A DNA stretch of 64,000 nt from Klebsiella huaxiensis (GTDB taxonomy: Bacteria > Pseudomonadota > Gammaproteobacteria > Enterobacterales > Enterobacteriaceae): the NCBI RefSeq assembly GCF_003261575.2, contig NZ_CP036175.1, positions 4,588,001 through 4,652,000 on the forward strand. The letters are read 5' to 3'. How positions within the stretch are numbered: the first letter of the stretch is position 1; every line of letters begins with the position of its first letter. The notes below the pieces were generated by a model. That model was not told the origin of the DNA, ran no database searches, and saw nothing but the letters and a program-made list of their open reading frames with translations. A program made the position numbers and the translations under genes. Below are positions 25,416 to 35,197 of this stretch, piece by piece.

Positions 25416-25817
25416 TTAGCGTAAATTCATCTGATCAAGCTTCTCACGTAGTTCACCTTCAAGCGGCAGCGCTTTCTGCGTTTTTAAATCAATGCAGACA
25501 AAGGTGATGAGCGCATCAGCGACCACTTCTCCATTAGGGTTCAGGGTCACGACCTGGCTTAACGTCCCGCTTTTCCCATTCAACTGCTCCAGCTTGCTGG
25601 TGACGGTAAGAACATCACCCAATACCGCCGGTCGGCGATAGTTGATATTGATGTTCACCACTACGAAGGCGATGTTGTACGCGGTCATCCAGTGAAAGGC
25701 AGCGCTATTTTCCAGCCCATCCCAGCGCGCCTCTTCGAGAAACTCCAGATAACGCGCATTATTCACATGCTGGTAAACATCCAGATGATAGCCACGAACT
25801 TTGATTTGTGTCTGCAT
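25416..25817 (-). CDS. fadM: Long-chain acyl-CoA thioesterase FadM
   Basis: 133-residue hot-dog thioesterase (YbaW) that releases dead-end long-chain acyl-CoA intermediates during unsaturated fatty-acid breakdown. The family motif is VYQHVNNARYLEFLEEARW, near the N-terminus; the Asp of the YbgC-type DxxGHVN triplet is replaced as in E. coli FadM. The Shine-Dalgarno is poorly spaced. A FadR site was not identified by eye. Confidence 0.93.
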   Translation of the reverse strand: MQTQIKVRGYHLDVYQHVNNARYLEFLEEARWDGLENSAAFHWMTAYNIAFVVVNININYRRPAVLGDVLTVTSKLEQLNGKSGTLSQVVTLNPNGEVVADALITFVCIDLKTQKALPLEGELREKLDQMNLR

Positions 25818-25926
25818 AGTGCAAATGCCTTACTTGAATTGTTATTTTGAGGTCAGAGGTCACACCACTTGTGTAACCTCTTCAGTCTGGCAAATATTTA
25901 CGACTGTGCAAACTTCAACTGAAAAT

Positions 25927-26298
25927 TTATAGCTTCAGATGAGACAGATTTCTCTCCACCAGCGAGTTGCCCATCCCCGGAACCTGTTTAAGATCGTCAA
26001 CGGTTTTAAACGGTCCGTATTCCTCGCGATAGCTCACGATAGCCTGCGCTTTCTTTATGCCAACGCCATTCAAAGCCTGGGCGAGTTCTTCTGCACTGGC
26101 GTTATTAATACTCACCCTGGTTCCTTCACTATCAGCCGCGTTTATCGCATCAGGGGCTTTCACCTGCGGCGCTTGCACACTCTCCTTACTCGTCGTCGCC
26201 GACGCTTTAGCACTCAAAGGCGCGGCTAAAACCACCTGACTCCCCGCCGCGCAAACCAGTACGGCGGCGGCAATAAGCGTTCTCATTCCTCGTTTCAT
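25927..26298 (-). CDS. ybaV: Helix-hairpin-helix competence-like protein YbaV
   Basis: 123 residues, as in E. coli, starting at ATG 26298 (MKRGMRTLIAAAV) with GGAG eight bases upstream. A signal peptide (cleavage after VLA at about 25) is followed by a linker and a ComEA-type helix-hairpin-helix pair (INNASAEELAQALNGVGIKK and PGMGNSLVERN). Family members bind double-stranded DNA in the periplasm; a role in DNA uptake or use is inferred, not shown. Confidence 0.92.
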   Translation of the reverse strand: MKRGMRTLIAAAVLVCAAGSQVVLAAPLSAKASATTSKESVQAPQVKAPDAINAADSEGTRVSINNASAEELAQALNGVGIKKAQAIVSYREEYGPFKTVDDLKQVPGMGNSLVERNLSHLKL

Positions 26299-26377
26299 GC
26301 TGTTATCTCCTTGTTTGTTGACAGCAAGGGCACGATAGCGAGTAGAGAAAAAGAGTACAAAAGGCAAAATGCAGAAA

Positions 26378-26404
26378 TGGAAAAGGCCGCGAAAGCGGCC
26401 TTTG
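26378..26404 (-). terminator. Terminator of ppiD
   Basis: On the minus strand AAAGGCCGC-TTTC-GCGGCCTTTT forms a 9-bp stem running into T residues. It lies 43 nt beyond the ppiD stop codon. Confidence 0.8.
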
Positions 26405-26446
26405 AGCATTACATCACGTTACTTGCTTTTGCGAAGCTACGCGAAA

Positions 26447-28321
26447 TTATTGCTGCTGATCGATGATGTCACCGAGCTTAATTTTTGCTGCTTTACGCAG
26501 GTTACTCATCAGCGCTTCAAAAGCGATTTGAGCGTTATTCTGGGTGATCCCCTGAACCATCGCTTTTTTCTGCTCTTCCGGCATCGTGCCTGCTTTCACT
26601 TCGTCCAGCGCCAGCAGTACGACGTTGCCTTGCATATCAGAACTCACACCGTAGCTCGGTTTGCCCGACTGCGGCAACGGCAGTGCAAATACTGCCTGGC
26701 TCAGTGCTTCCTGACCGGTGCGGGACAGCGTCTGCGGAGCGCCGAAACTCAGGCCAGCGGCTTTCATCGCCTCATCGCCTTTGCCCTCTTTAAGCGCCAC
26801 CAGAAGCTTGTCGGCGTCCAGTTTAGCCTGCTGCTCCGCCTTGCTGTGCTTGACGATATCGCTGACCTGCGTTTTCACATCCGCCAGCGGTTTCACCGCT
26901 TCTGGTTTATGCTCGCTAATACGCAGAACAAATGCACGATCGCCATCAACGGTGATGATGTCGGAGTTACTACCAGGAGTACCGCTTTCACCAACCAAAC
27001 CACCGTTGAAGATAGCATCAGAAACCGGTTTGAAGTTCAGCTCTTGCGGAATGTTGTCACGACCAAACCAGCCGGTTTCAACGACTTTCAGCCCGGCAAC
27101 CTGTGCGGCACCTGCCAAAGACTCGTTATCGTTGCTCGCCGCATCGCTCACTTTCTGCTGTAGCGCGTAGTAAGCGTCCAGTGCTTTATCCTGTTTCACC
27201 TTCGCCGCGATATCAGCGCGCACGTCGGCCAGCGGTTTAACCTGTGCTGACTGAACGTCATCAAGGCGCGCCACCAGGAAACCTACGGAAGATTTAATTA
27301 CGCCAGACAGCTGACCTTTGTCTTTCAGGCCCGCATCTTTCAGCTCAGGCACGGTCGCTGCATCTTCCAGCCATCCCATATCGCCGCCATTACGAGCAGA
27401 GATGATATCGGTGGACTTTTCTTTCGCCAGGGTGGCGAAATCAGCCCCCTTCTTCAGCTCATCAAGCACCGCCTGAGCATCCGCTTCAGTCTTGGTCTGA
27501 ATGATGCTGTAGCGGTTACGCTGCGGCTGAGTGAACTGATCCTGATGCTGGTCGTACCATGACTGAATTTCTTCGTCAGAGACGTTTTCCTGCATGCTCG
27601 CGGCATCCATCTGGATGTAGCTTACGCGGAACTGTTCCGGCGACATAAAACGCGCCTGATTCTGCTGATAGTAAGCGTTGATTTCGTCGTCGGTTACGGA
27701 CTGCTTCGCCGCCAGCGCGTTCACGTCGATAGTTGCTTCACGCACCACACGCTGTTGGGAAACCAGTGCCGCCAGCTGATCGGACTCGCCCGGCAGCATA
27801 AAGTCGGTACCCGCTACAGCGGTAATCAGCTGCTGCGTGGTCAACTGGTTACGCAGCGCTTGCGCATACTGGTCCGTCGTCATACCCATCTGATTAACGA
27901 TACGGCTGAAGCGCTCGTTATCAAATTTGCCATCAGCCTGGAAAGCCTGGGTCTGAAAGATAGCCTGCTTAACCTGGTCGTCACTAATGTTAAGACCGAG
28001 TTCACGGGCATACTGATCGAGCAGCGCCTCGTCAATCAGACGGTTCAGCACCTGCTGACGCATGGTTTTCATGTAATTTTCATTGGCCGCCAGTTCAGAG
28101 AACTGATCACCAAGCTGTTGCTGCATGCGATTACGTTCGCTGGCAACGGCATTTTCAAATTGGGCGCGACCAATCTCCTGGTCATTAATTTTCGCGGCAT
28201 AGTTGTTACCACCGCCAATCAGGTAACCACTCACCCCGGTCAAAATGAACGAGACAATAATGATACCGAAAATAATCTTGAGCACGACGCTATTGGCAGC
28301 CGTGCGTAGGTTGTCCATCAT
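26447..28321 (-). CDS. ppiD: Periplasmic folding chaperone PpiD
   Basis: 624-residue membrane-anchored periplasmic chaperone associated with the SecYEG exit. The start is ATG 28321 (MMDNLRTAANS). One N-terminal membrane helix covers about 13-35 (KIIFGIIIVSFILTG), a SurA-like chaperone region follows, then an inactive parvulin domain at about 265-355 (RYSIIQTKTEADAQAVL to GVIKSSVGFLVARLDD). It lies between ybaV and hupB as in E. coli; the sigma-32/Cpx control reported there was not traced here. Confidence 0.95.
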   Translation of the reverse strand: MMDNLRTAANSVVLKIIFGIIIVSFILTGVSGYLIGGGNNYAAKINDQEIGRAQFENAVASERNRMQQQLGDQFSELAANENYMKTMRQQVLNRLIDEALLDQYARELGLNISDDQVKQAIFQTQAFQADGKFDNERFSRIVNQMGMTTDQYAQALRNQLTTQQLITAVAGTDFMLPGESDQLAALVSQQRVVREATIDVNALAAKQSVTDDEINAYYQQNQARFMSPEQFRVSYIQMDAASMQENVSDEEIQSWYDQHQDQFTQPQRNRYSIIQTKTEADAQAVLDELKKGADFATLAKEKSTDIISARNGGDMGWLEDAATVPELKDAGLKDKGQLSGVIKSSVGFLVARLDDVQSAQVKPLADVRADIAAKVKQDKALDAYYALQQKVSDAASNDNESLAGAAQVAGLKVVETGWFGRDNIPQELNFKPVSDAIFNGGLVGESGTPGSNSDIITVDGDRAFVLRISEHKPEAVKPLADVKTQVSDIVKHSKAEQQAKLDADKLLVALKEGKGDEAMKAAGLSFGAPQTLSRTGQEALSQAVFALPLPQSGKPSYGVSSDMQGNVVLLALDEVKAGTMPEEQKKAMVQGITQNNAQIAFEALMSNLRKAAKIKLGDIIDQQQ

Positions 28322-28469
28322 GGTGTAACAACGCTCCGCTGTAGATGACTTTTGCTCGCGCAGCATAGCATGTGATGGCTGCTGCGCGTGAGGACGTATT
28401 TTGACAAGAAAACTGGGTGATTGTCAGCCCACAAGTGCGTATAAACTCACATTAAGTCGCATTCTGGCA

Positions 28470-28502
28470 AATAAAAAAGGCACATCTCACGATGCGCCCT
28501 TG
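28470..28502 (-). terminator. Terminator of hupB
   Basis: The minus strand reads GGGCGCATC-GTGA-GATGTGCC followed by six T, 34 nt beyond the hupB stop codon. Confidence 0.8.
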
Positions 28503-28534
28503 TACTTCGTCACAGACCCCAGTGGGGAAGTCGA

Positions 28535-28807
28535 TCAGTTTACCGCGTCTTTCAGCGCTTTACCTGCACGGAAACCCGGTACTTTAGCAGCGGCGATGGT
28601 GATTTCTTTACCTGTTTGCGGATTGCGGCCAGTACGGGCAGCGCGCTCTTTAACAGCAAAAGTACCAAACCCTACCAGCGCAACGTCATCCCCAGCCTGC
28701 AGAGATTCAGTAACAGAAGCGATTAAAGCATCTAACGCACGTCCAGCTGCGGCTTTAGAAATGTCCGCACCGGCAGCAATTTTGTCAATCAGTTGAGATT
28801 TATTCAC
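28535..28807 (-). CDS. hupB: DNA-binding protein HU-beta
   Basis: 90-residue nucleoid protein, starting at GTG 28807 as in E. coli, with GAGAGGAAGAG upstream. The helical dimerisation body (SQLIDKIAAGADISKAAAG) and the DNA-embracing arm (RTGRNPQTGKEITIAAA) are intact. It binds and bends DNA without sequence preference as an HU homodimer or as a heterodimer with HupA. It lies between lon and ppiD, as usual. Confidence 0.97.
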   Translation of the reverse strand: MNKSQLIDKIAAGADISKAAAGRALDALIASVTESLQAGDDVALVGFGTFAVKERAARTGRNPQTGKEITIAAAKVPGFRAGKALKDAVN

Positions 28808-28945
28808 TGTTCTCTTCCTCTCTTTATAATTTATATCGCACCAGAATCCTTCGTGGTGCGACCGCGCAGCAGTTATATCAGGACTGTCATGCCCTTACAA
28901 CAGCGTTGTAAATGACCCCCCTGCCAGCGATCTAAGTTAGCGATA

Positions 28946-28984
28946 CAAAAAAAGGCTGGCAAGTGCGAATTTACTTACCAGCCC
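28946..28984 (-). terminator. Terminator of lon
   Basis: On the minus strand GGCTGGTAAGT and ACTTGCCAGCC pair around an 8-nt loop and are followed by seven T. It begins about 30 nt past the lon stop codon. Confidence 0.85.
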
Positions 28985-29015
28985 TATTTTTCTTAGCGCT
29001 ATTTGCGCAAAGTCA

Positions 29016-31370
29016 CTATTTTGCCGTGACGACTTCCATGCCGAACGGTTCGTTCTGCAGCGCAAGTGCCAGAACTTCCTCGATTCGTTTCACCGGATGG
29101 ATATCTAAATCGGCAATAACGTTATCTGGAATTTCTTCAAGGTCACGTTTATTTTCATCAGGAATCAGAACTGTCTTAATGCCGCCACGATGTGCAGCCA
29201 GCAGTTTTTCCTTCAGACCACCGATTGGCAGCACCAGTCCGCGCAGGGTAATTTCCCCGGTCATTGCCACATCGGCACGCACCGGATTCCCCGTCAGACA
29301 GGAAACCAGAGCGGTACACATCGCGATACCAGCGCTTGGACCATCTTTCGGCGTTGCCCCTTCCGGTACGTGAACATGGATATCGCGTTTTTCGTAAAAG
29401 TCTGAGTTAATTCCCAGCTTATCCGCACGCGAACGCACCACGGTCAACGCTGCCTGGATGGATTCCTGCATGACTTCACCGAGCGATCCGGTATAGGTCA
29501 ATTTGCCTTTACCTGGGACGCAGGCGGTTTCAATAGTCAGCAGATCGCCACCCACTTCCGTCCACGCCAGGCCGGTCACCTGACCGACACGGTTTTCGTT
29601 ATCGGCACGGCCATAGTCATAGCGCTGCACGCCAAGGAAATCATGCAGGTTGTCGCCATTAATCTCGATGTGTTTCAGCGTCTTATCCAGCAACAGCTGT
29701 TTAACCGCCTTGCGGCACAGTTTAGAGATTTCACGTTCCAGACCGCGCACGCCCGCTTCACGAGTGTAATAACGAATGATGCCAACAATAGCGCTATCAT
29801 CAACCGTCAGTTCGCCTTTCTTCAGCGCGTTACGCTCAATCTGTTTCGACAACAGGTGACGTTTAGCGATGTTCAGCTTTTCATCTTCGGTATAGCCGGA
29901 GAGACGAATCACTTCCATACGGTCCAGCAGCGGTGCCGGAATGTTCATGGAGTTAGAGGTCGCCACAAACATCACGTCGCTGAGATCATAATCCACTTCC
30001 AGATAGTGGTCGTTAAAGGCCACGTTCTGTTCCGGATCCAATACTTCCAACAGCGCCGATGCCGGATCGCCACGCATGTCGGAGGACATTTTGTCGATCT
30101 CATCAAGCAGGAATAGCGGGTTTTTAACGCCCACTTTCGCCATCTTCTGGATAAGCTTGCCCGGCATAGAGCCAATGTAGGTACGACGGTGACCGCGGAT
30201 TTCCGCTTCATCACGCACGCCGCCCAGCGCCATACGCACGTATTTACGTCCGGTTGCTTTGGCAATGGACTGGCCCAGCGAGGTTTTACCCACCCCCGGC
30301 GGTCCAACCAGGCACAGGATCGGCCCTTTGAGCTTGTTAACACGGCTCTGCACCGCGAGGTACTCAAGAATACGATCCTTCACGCGCTCCAGACCGTAGT
30401 GATCGGTGTCGAGGATCTCCTGAGCCTGACGCAGATCTTTTTTGACCTTGCTGCGAGCATTCCACGGTACCTGCACCATCCAGTCGATGTAGCCACGAAC
30501 GACGGTCGCTTCCGCCGACATAGGGGACATCATCTTCAGTTTTTGCAGTTCCGCTTCGGTTTTTTCTTTTGCCTCTTTCGGCATTTTCGCCGCGTCGATC
30601 TTGCGCTTCAGCGCTTCGTTTTCGTCCGGGGCGTCATCCATCTCGCCGAGCTCTTTTTGAATGGCTTTCATTTGCTCATTCAGGTAGTACTCGCGTTGAG
30701 ATTTTTCCATCTGCTTTTTCACGCGGTTGCGAATACGCTTCTCAACCTGCAGCAGATCGATTTCCGATTCCATCATCGCCATCAGATATTCCAGACGTTC
30801 GTTAACGTCGGACATCTCCAGCACGGACTGTTTGTCCGCCAGCTTCAGCGGCATATGCGCAGCGATGGTATCCGCCAGACGCGCAGGATCGTCGATGCTA
30901 TTGAGCGACGTCAGCACTTCTGGTGGGATTTTTTTGTTCAGCTTGATGTAGCCTTCAAACTGGCTGATAGCGGTGCGAACCAGTACTTCCTGCTCGCGCT
31001 CGTCAATCGCCGGCGATTCAAGATATTCCGCTTTCGCCGAAAAATGCTCGCCGTTATCAGACAGTGCAGAAATACGCGCGCGCTGCAAACCTTCGACCAG
31101 TACTTTTACCGTACCGTCCGGAAGCTTCAGCATTTGCAAAATAGACGCCACGGTCCCGACGGTGAAAAGATCGTTTACACCCGGCTCATCCGTCGACGCT
31201 TCTTTCTGCGCAACCAACATGATTTTTTTATCATGGTCCATGGCCGCTTCGAGACAACGGATAGATTTTTCCCGCCCTACAAACAGGGGTATGACCATGT
31301 GCGGATAAACCACCACATCGCGCAACGGCAATACGGGGATTTCAATGCGTTCAGAACGCTCAGGATTCAT
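29016..31370 (-). CDS. lon: ATP-dependent protease Lon
   Basis: 784 residues, the same as E. coli, from ATG 31370 (MNPERSERIEIPVLPLR). It degrades misfolded proteins and regulators such as RcsA and SulA. Order: N-terminal substrate domain (1-300), AAA+ module with Walker A GPPGVGKTS (about 356-364) and Walker B LFLLDEIDK, and C-terminal protease with Ser679 in KDGPSAGIAM and Lys722 in GGLKEKLLAA. It is preceded by a sigma-32 type promoter. Confidence 0.98.
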   Translation of the reverse strand: MNPERSERIEIPVLPLRDVVVYPHMVIPLFVGREKSIRCLEAAMDHDKKIMLVAQKEASTDEPGVNDLFTVGTVASILQMLKLPDGTVKVLVEGLQRARISALSDNGEHFSAKAEYLESPAIDEREQEVLVRTAISQFEGYIKLNKKIPPEVLTSLNSIDDPARLADTIAAHMPLKLADKQSVLEMSDVNERLEYLMAMMESEIDLLQVEKRIRNRVKKQMEKSQREYYLNEQMKAIQKELGEMDDAPDENEALKRKIDAAKMPKEAKEKTEAELQKLKMMSPMSAEATVVRGYIDWMVQVPWNARSKVKKDLRQAQEILDTDHYGLERVKDRILEYLAVQSRVNKLKGPILCLVGPPGVGKTSLGQSIAKATGRKYVRMALGGVRDEAEIRGHRRTYIGSMPGKLIQKMAKVGVKNPLFLLDEIDKMSSDMRGDPASALLEVLDPEQNVAFNDHYLEVDYDLSDVMFVATSNSMNIPAPLLDRMEVIRLSGYTEDEKLNIAKRHLLSKQIERNALKKGELTVDDSAIVGIIRYYTREAGVRGLEREISKLCRKAVKQLLLDKTLKHIEINGDNLHDFLGVQRYDYGRADNENRVGQVTGLAWTEVGGDLLTIETACVPGKGKLTYTGSLGEVMQESIQAALTVVRSRADKLGINSDFYEKRDIHVHVPEGATPKDGPSAGIAMCTALVSCLTGNPVRADVAMTGEITLRGLVLPIGGLKEKLLAAHRGGIKTVLIPDENKRDLEEIPDNVIADLDIHPVKRIEEVLALALQNEPFGMEVVTAK

Positions 31371-31450
31371 AGAGCTCTCTCTTAGTTTAAAGTCCGCCAG
31401 GTAGCCGGCGACGCAATTCAACGACGCGTCGCCGTTAATATGTAAAGCAG

Positions 31451-31479
31451 TATATGGGGATGTATTCCACACATTCAAC
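31451..31479 (-). promoter_or_regulatory. Sigma-32 heat-shock promoter of lon
   Basis: On the minus strand GTTGAAT and CCCCATATA are separated by 13 nt, matching the RpoH consensus and the E. coli lon promoter. It lies about 80 nt upstream of the start codon. Confidence 0.8.
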
Positions 31480-31496
31480 GGCGGGAATGCAGGAAA

Positions 31497-31528
31497 AATA
31501 AAAGGGGAGATAAAATCCCCCCTTTTTG
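31497..31528 (-). terminator. Terminator of clpPX
   Basis: The minus strand reads GGGGGGATTTTATCTCCCC followed by TTTTTATTTTT. It lies 28 nt beyond the clpX stop codon and immediately upstream of the lon promoter. Confidence 0.8.
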
Positions 31529-31554
31529 GTTAACTGCTTGAGCAAGTTGGCTAA

Positions 31555-32829
31555 TTATTCACCAGATGCTTGTTGCGCTTCCGGTTTACCGTAAATCAGC
31601 AGCGGCTTGCTTTGCCCTTCGATGACTGATGCATCGATAACCACTTTTTCGACATCTTCCATTGATGGAAGATCGTACATGGTATCAAGCAACGCAGCTT
31701 CGACGATGGAACGCAGGCCACGAGCACCGGTTTTGCGCGCCATCGCTTTCTTAGCGATTGCGTCCAGCGCTTCTTCGCGGAACTCCAGTTCAGCCCCTTC
31801 CAGGTTGAACAACGCCTGATACTGCTTGGTCAGGGCGTTTTTCGGCTCTTTCAGGATCTGAATCAGCGCTTCTTCGCTCAGCTCTGTCAGCGTTGCCACC
31901 ACCGGCAAACGACCGATGAATTCCGGAATCAGACCAAATTTGATCAGATCTTCCGGCTCAACCTGAGACAGCAGCTCGCCTTCGCTGGCTTTGTCGGATT
32001 TCGCCTTAACCGTCGCGCCGAAACCAATACCTGAACCGGTTTCTACACGGTGGGAAATGACTTTATCCAGCCCGGCAAATGCGCCACCGCAGATAAACAG
32101 AATCTTGGAGGTATCAACCTGCAAAAATTCCTGCTGTGGATGCTTACGCCCGCCCTGCGGCGGTACAGCAGCAACGGTGCCTTCGATAAGCTTCAGCAGC
32201 GCCTGCTGCACACCTTCGCCAGAAACATCGCGGGTAATCGACGGGTTATCCGATTTACGGGAAATCTTGTCGATTTCATCGATATAGACAATGCCGCGCT
32301 GCGCTTTCTGCACGTCGTAATCGCACTTCTGCAACAGCTTCTGGATAATGTTCTCAACATCTTCACCCACATAACCGGCTTCGGTCAGGGTTGTCGCATC
32401 AGCCATGGTGAACGGAACATCCAACAGGCGCGCCAGCGTTTCCGCCAGTAGCGTTTTACCGGAACCCGTCGGCCCGATCAGCAGAATGTTACTTTTACCC
32501 AATTCAACGCCGTTGCTGGTGTCGCCATTACGCAGACGTTTGTAGTGGTTGTATACCGCCACCGCCAGCACTTTTTTCGCCGGTTCCTGGCCGATAACGT
32601 AGTCGTCAAGATGGTGGCGAATTTCGTGCGGAGTCGGCAGTGCACTGCGCTCGCGATGCGGTGCGACTTCTTTGATTTCTTCGCGAATGATGTCGTTACA
32701 TAAATCAACGCATTCGTCGCAGATATACACGGATGGCCCGGCGATTAGCTTACGCACTTCATGCTGGCTTTTGCCGCAAAAAGAGCAGTACAACAGTTTG
32801 CCCGAACCATCTTTGCGTTTATCTGTCAT
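31555..32829 (-). CDS. clpX: ClpX unfoldase
   Basis: 424-residue AAA+ unfoldase that recognises tagged substrates (for example ssrA, and RpoS through RssB) and feeds them to ClpP. The zinc-binding domain is intact (YCSFCGKS ... CDECVDLC), followed by Walker A GPTGSGKT, Walker B YIDEIDK and the ClpP-docking IGF loop (GSGIGFGA). The start is ATG 32829 (MTDKRKDGSGKL). It lies 132 nt after clpP in the same operon. Confidence 0.98.
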   Translation of the reverse strand: MTDKRKDGSGKLLYCSFCGKSQHEVRKLIAGPSVYICDECVDLCNDIIREEIKEVAPHRERSALPTPHEIRHHLDDYVIGQEPAKKVLAVAVYNHYKRLRNGDTSNGVELGKSNILLIGPTGSGKTLLAETLARLLDVPFTMADATTLTEAGYVGEDVENIIQKLLQKCDYDVQKAQRGIVYIDEIDKISRKSDNPSITRDVSGEGVQQALLKLIEGTVAAVPPQGGRKHPQQEFLQVDTSKILFICGGAFAGLDKVISHRVETGSGIGFGATVKAKSDKASEGELLSQVEPEDLIKFGLIPEFIGRLPVVATLTELSEEALIQILKEPKNALTKQYQALFNLEGAELEFREEALDAIAKKAMARKTGARGLRSIVEAALLDTMYDLPSMEDVEKVVIDASVIEGQSKPLLIYGKPEAQQASGE

Positions 32830-32961
32830 GAGTCCAAACCTCTTATTAAGTTCTTTGTGCCGCACACGACGACGCAAATGCCATTCTCAGGCGCAAGCCG
32901 CTCGCAAGCATTGTGCCGCCCTCTTTCAAACAAGTATAGCGGCACCCTTGCGCCAGGGGCA

Positions 32962-33585
32962 TCAATTACGATGAGTCAAAATGGAGTCGACGAGGCCGTA
33001 TTCCACTGCTTCCGAGGCAGAAAGGAAGCGGTCACGCTCGGTGTCGCGCTCGATCTGCTCAAGGGATTGACCCGTATGGTGCGCCATCAGTTCATTCATG
33101 CGCCCTTTCACTTTCAGGATTTCACGGGCGTGGATTTCAATATCCGTCGCCTGGCCCTGATAGCCGCCCAGCGGCTGGTGAATCATCACACGGGAGTTTG
33201 GCAGACAGAAACGTTTATCTTTCGCCCCGGCAGTCAGCAGGAACGCGCCCATTGAACAAGCCTGCCCCATACAGATGGTGCTGACGTCAGGCTTAATAAA
33301 CTGCATGGTGTCGTAGATAGACATTCCGGCGGTGATCACCCCACCCGGCGAGTTAATGTACAGGTAGATATCTTTTTCCGGGTTTTCCGCTTCCAGAAAC
33401 AGCATCTGCGCCACGATCAAGTTAGCCATGTGGTCTTCTACCTGGCCGGTCATAAAAATGACGCGCTCCTTGAGCAGACGGGAGTAAATATCAAATGAAC
33501 GTTCGCCGCGTGAGGTCTGTTCAATGACCATCGGCACCAGGGCCATATGGGGTGCAAAGTTATCTCGTTCGCCACTGTATGACAT
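32962..33585 (-). CDS. clpP: ClpP protease subunit
   Basis: 207-residue serine protease that assembles into a double heptamer capped by ClpX or ClpA. The catalytic triad is visible: Ser in MGQACSMGAFLL (111), His in VMIHQPLGG (136) and Asp in RDTERDRFLS (185). The N-terminal 14 residues are the self-cleaved propeptide; mature ClpP starts ALVPMVIEQ. CAGGAGACGG precedes the ATG. Confidence 0.98.
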   Translation of the reverse strand: MSYSGERDNFAPHMALVPMVIEQTSRGERSFDIYSRLLKERVIFMTGQVEDHMANLIVAQMLFLEAENPEKDIYLYINSPGGVITAGMSIYDTMQFIKPDVSTICMGQACSMGAFLLTAGAKDKRFCLPNSRVMIHQPLGGYQGQATDIEIHAREILKVKGRMNELMAHHTGQSLEQIERDTERDRFLSASEAVEYGLVDSILTHRN

Positions 33586-33837
33586 TTCCGTCTCCTGGAT
33601 TAATTTGAAAAAAACCGCTGCACTGATTGTAACCTTATGGACGGATTATCAGCCAGAATTTCTGCCTCAGGCAGAAGTGCATATATGCATACTTTATGAC
33701 AAAGCATGATCATGCCGGTGCAGTTACGTCTCTCGGTTATGGGGATGGCGTCGCCATAATTCAAGCATAACAACCTTTTGGCGTAACGCTATCACTGAAA
33801 TCGGCTTTTCGCACTCTTCCTAAGGCTATCATTGCAA
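33586..33837 (-). promoter_or_regulatory. clpP promoter region with sigma-32 promoter
   Basis: Between clpP and the tig terminator. On the minus strand CTTGAA (33760-33765) is followed 15 nt later by CCCCATAA (33737-33744), a near-consensus RpoH promoter about 150 nt upstream of clpP. A small hairpin TTCTGCC-TCA-GGCAGAA lies closer to the gene. Sigma-70 promoters are also expected here but were not assigned. Confidence 0.75.
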
Positions 33838-33875
33838 TAAAAAACCCGCCGCCTTTCGGCAACGGGTTTTTGCTC
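33838..33875 (-). terminator. Terminator of tig
   Basis: On the minus strand AAAAACCCGTTGCCGAAAGG and its complementary arm GCGGGTTTTTT form a strong stem running into T residues. It begins 25 nt beyond the tig stop codon. Confidence 0.85.
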
Positions 33876-33898
33876 AAACCTTAAACCTTGGGGCGAAA

Positions 33899-35197
33899 TT
33901 ACGCCTGCTGGTTCATCAGTTCGCTGAAGGAAGTGGCCGTTTCAGACACTTTAGCTTTCGCCAGCACGGCTTCAACTGCCTGCTCTTCCAGCGCGACGTT
34001 GCGCATGTTGTCCATCAGCTCTTTGTTTTTGCTGTAGAACTCAACAACTTCTTTCGGATCTTCGTAAGCAGAAGCCATCTCTTCAATCAGGCCTTTTACG
34101 CGATCTTCGTCAGCTTTCAGCTCGTGGGTACGAATCACTTCGCCCAGCAGCAGACCAACAACAACGCGGCGTTTAGCCTGTTCTTCGAACAGTTCACGCG
34201 GCAGTTCCAGAGCCTGTTGCTCGTTACCACCAAAGCGCTGAGCAGCCTGGCGACGCAGAACGTCGATTTCGCTGTCGATCAGTGCAGACGGTACATCGAT
34301 ATCGTTAGCTTTTACCAGACCTTCGATAGCCTGAGACTTAACGCGGTTACGTACTGCGCCTTTCAGCTCGCGCTCCATGTTTTTACGCACTTCAGCGCGC
34401 AGACCGGCTACAGAACCATCTTCAACGCCGAAACGCTTGATGAATTCTTCAGTCAGTTCCGGCAGTTCACGTTCTTCAACTTTCTTCAGGTTGATAACGA
34501 ATTTAGCCGCTTTACCTTTCAGGTTTTCTGCGTGGTACTCTTCCGGGAAGGTCACGTCGATAGTGAACTCTTCGCCCGCTTTGTGACCTTTGATACCGTC
34601 TTCAAAGCCTGGGATCATACGACCCTGGCCCATCGCCAGTACGAAGTCAGACGCTTTACCGCCTTCAAACTCTTCGCCGTCAACGGAACCGGTGAAGTCA
34701 ACGGTGACGCGATCTTCTGCATCAACAGCGCCGTCTTTATCTTTCCAGTTAGCCTGCTGTTTACGCAGGGTATCCAGCATGGTATCAACGTCAGCGTCAG
34801 TGACTTCAACAACCGGTTTTTCAACTTCGATTGCTTCCAGACCCTGCAGTTCAACTTCCGGATAGACTTCGAACTCTACTGCGTAGGTGAAATCTTCACC
34901 CAGCTTGTATTCGCCCGGAACGTAGTTCGGTGCGCCAGCCGGATTAATCTTCTCTTTGATGATCGCGTCAACGAAGTTGCGGCTCATCAGGTCACCCAGC
35001 ACGTCCTGGCGAACAGAAGCGCCATAACGCTGAGCAACAACATTCATCGGCACTTTGCCTTTACGGAAGCCGTCAATGCGAACTTTTTTCGCTACGTTGA
35101 CCAGCTCACTTTTGACAGCATTCTCGATGCTGTCAGCGGCGATAGTAATCGTTACACGGCGCCCAAGGCCCTGAGTGGTTTCAACTGAAACTTGCAT
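33899..35197 (-). CDS. tig: Trigger factor
   Basis: 432-residue ribosome-bound chaperone and prolyl isomerase. The ribosome-docking signature GFRKGKVP lies at about residues 43-50, the FKBP-type isomerase domain is at about 150-245 (DRVTVDFTGSVDGEEFEGGK), and the C-terminal half forms the chaperone cradle. GAGGTAACAAG precedes the ATG. It lies between bolA and clpPX as in E. coli. Confidence 0.98.
   Translation of the reverse strand: MQVSVETTQGLGRRVTITIAADSIENAVKSELVNVAKKVRIDGFRKGKVPMNVVAQRYGASVRQDVLGDLMSRNFVDAIIKEKINPAGAPNYVPGEYKLGEDFTYAVEFEVYPEVELQGLEAIEVEKPVVEVTDADVDTMLDTLRKQQANWKDKDGAVDAEDRVTVDFTGSVDGEEFEGGKASDFVLAMGQGRMIPGFEDGIKGHKAGEEFTIDVTFPEEYHAENLKGKAAKFVINLKKVEERELPELTEEFIKRFGVEDGSVAGLRAEVRKNMERELKGAVRNRVKSQAIEGLVKANDIDVPSALIDSEIDVLRRQAAQRFGGNEQQALELPRELFEEQAKRRVVVGLLLGEVIRTHELKADEDRVKGLIEEMASAYEDPKEVVEFYSKNKELMDNMRNVALEEQAVEAVLAKAKVSETATSFSELMNQQA

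Noticed and set aside
30189..31385. 398-codon open frame antisense to lon
   Set aside because: Shadow frame of a strongly conserved gene with skewed composition (His/Phe/Arg-rich); no ribosome site.
34124..35188. 354-codon open frame antisense to tig
   Set aside because: Shadow frame of tig with Phe/Asn-rich composition and no start signals.
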